Below, piece after piece: positions 63,493-64,000 of a DNA stretch of 64,000 nucleotides. Where the stretch lies: assembly GCA_018268915.1 (NCBI GenBank), contig JAFDVQ010000006.1, positions 310,001 to 374,000 of the forward strand, written 5' to 3'. Position 1 is the stretch's first letter; each line of letters starts with the position of its first letter. The notes beneath the pieces are model-generated. The model had not been told where the DNA came from. It was given only the letters and a program-made list of their open reading frames with translations, and searched no databases. The DNA comes from Acidobacteriota bacterium (GTDB taxonomy: Bacteria; Acidobacteriota; Terriglobia; Terriglobales; Acidobacteriaceae). Both the position numbers and the translations under genes were made by a program.

Positions 63493-64000
63493 ATGGATTT
63501 CTTTCGCACCCTGTTCAGTCGTATCGCTGCTCTCACCGGCGATCGGCACCGCAATAACGATCTCGACGACGACATCGCCGCGCATCTCGAACTGCTGACG
63601 CAGGAATACGTCGCAAAGGGAATGTCTGAAGACGCCGCCAGGACTGCTGCGCGCCGAAGCTTCGGCGGCGTCACCCAGACCCGCGAAACCTATCGCGTCC
63701 AGCGCGGCTTTCCGCGGCTCGAACAGTTCCTGCGCGATCTCCGCTACGCCTCGCGCCAGCTTCGTCGCTCTCCCGGCTTTGCCTTCACCGCCGTCCTCAC
63801 ACTCGCTCTGGGGCTCGGAGCCGACATCGCGGTCTTCTCTCTGCTCAACTGCATCCTGCTCCGTCCGCTGCCCGTGCCGTACTCCGACCAGCTCGCCGTC
63901 ATTCGCAGCGACCAGAACGATCAGGAGCATGGCCCCAATTATTCCTTCGGTTCTCCGTTTCTCCGCTCTCTTGAAAAGCATCACGATGGCTTCGAAACCA
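63493..64000 (+). CDS. ADOP-family (MacB-like) ABC permease, 3' truncated by window end
   Basis: The ATG at 63493 follows AGGAG. The visible 169 codons show the soluble permease-prefix domain (DDIAAHLELLTQEYVAKGMS, ARRSFGGVTQTRETYR) and the first membrane segment of the permease (RRSPGFAFTAVLTLALGLGA, VFSLLNCILLRPLP). The frame is open to the window edge. The prefix is more distant from the ADOP prefixes of the 33-44 kb operon (LRLGGAEQ replaced by RRSFGGVTQ). Confidence 0.9.
   Translation, partial: MDFFRTLFSRIAALTGDRHRNNDLDDDIAAHLELLTQEYVAKGMSEDAARTAARRSFGGVTQTRETYRVQRGFPRLEQFLRDLRYASRQLRRSPGFAFTAVLTLALGLGADIAVFSLLNCILLRPLPVPYSDQLAVIRSDQNDQEHGPNYSFGSPFLRSLEKHHDGFET

Overview
The window looks like a chromosome segment of an acidobacterium, most likely of the class Terriglobia (Acidobacteriaceae-like). 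The evidence is several ADOP-family orphan ABC permeases next to PadR regulators, a carboxypeptidase-regulatory-domain/TonB-dependent receptor of the acidobacterial Oar-like type, a hopanoid glycosyltransferase (HpnI-like), many winged-helix/TolB-propeller regulators, moderately high GC, and characteristic dispersed intergenic repeats. This is inferred from gene families; no rRNA or tRNA gene is present to place it more precisely.

Layout: 1-9.3 kb holds a 5'-truncated membrane SpoIIE-type phosphatase, a Rieske oxygenase, a membrane-anchored winged-helix/propeller regulator, a secreted protein, an ADOP permease and a secreted DinB-like protein. 9.4-17.4 kb is minus strand: hpnI-like plus five tandem MacB-type permeases in two subtypes (transcription order B-A-A-B-A), with no ATPase and no adaptor. 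17.7-23.3 kb holds a lipoprotein, a phosphoesterase, an FAD amine oxidase, an ABM/DUF3291-like protein, dut and rsgA. RNase P RNA (rnpB) lies at 23.28-23.74 kb. Convergent with it is a three-gene micro-operon of 58-65 aa proteins chained by 4-bp ATGA/GTGA overlaps, two of them paralogous and one below the usual ORF length cut-off, with a perfect CRP-type palindrome about 200 bp upstream.

25-33 kb holds a cluster of four consecutive inverted repeats, a DoxX-like protein, lipB and a two-lipoyl-domain E2 acyltransferase (LipB makes the lipoyl precursor the E2 needs), a beta-propeller/zinc-ribbon pair, VOC, AraC, YkgJ-like and DUF503 proteins. 33.2-44.2 kb is one PadR-led operon of four ADOP permeases; the last is a pseudogene with an in-frame stop and a small frameshifting deletion. 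44.4-48 kb holds an exported M20 amidohydrolase, a SUKH protein and a serine beta-lactamase-like protein. 48.1-51.6 kb is the TonB-dependent receptor, followed by an AAC(6')-like GNAT and two small proteins. 53.6-60 kb carries GH3 and GH2 glycosidases around a membrane-anchored putative regulator. 60.2-61.5 kb has a tandem pair of exported aromatic-rich paralogs, the second frameshifted. The end has glyA and a second PadR-ADOP pair cut by the window edge.

Two repeat families recur between genes: a GGGTGCCCC/TGTGCCCC-headed hairpin (seven clear copies, with compensatory changes in the stem) and period-7 tracts (CCCTAGT-like and AACTGRN-like, six clear copies). They, the CRP-site micro-operon and the permease arrays are the most unusual structures here.
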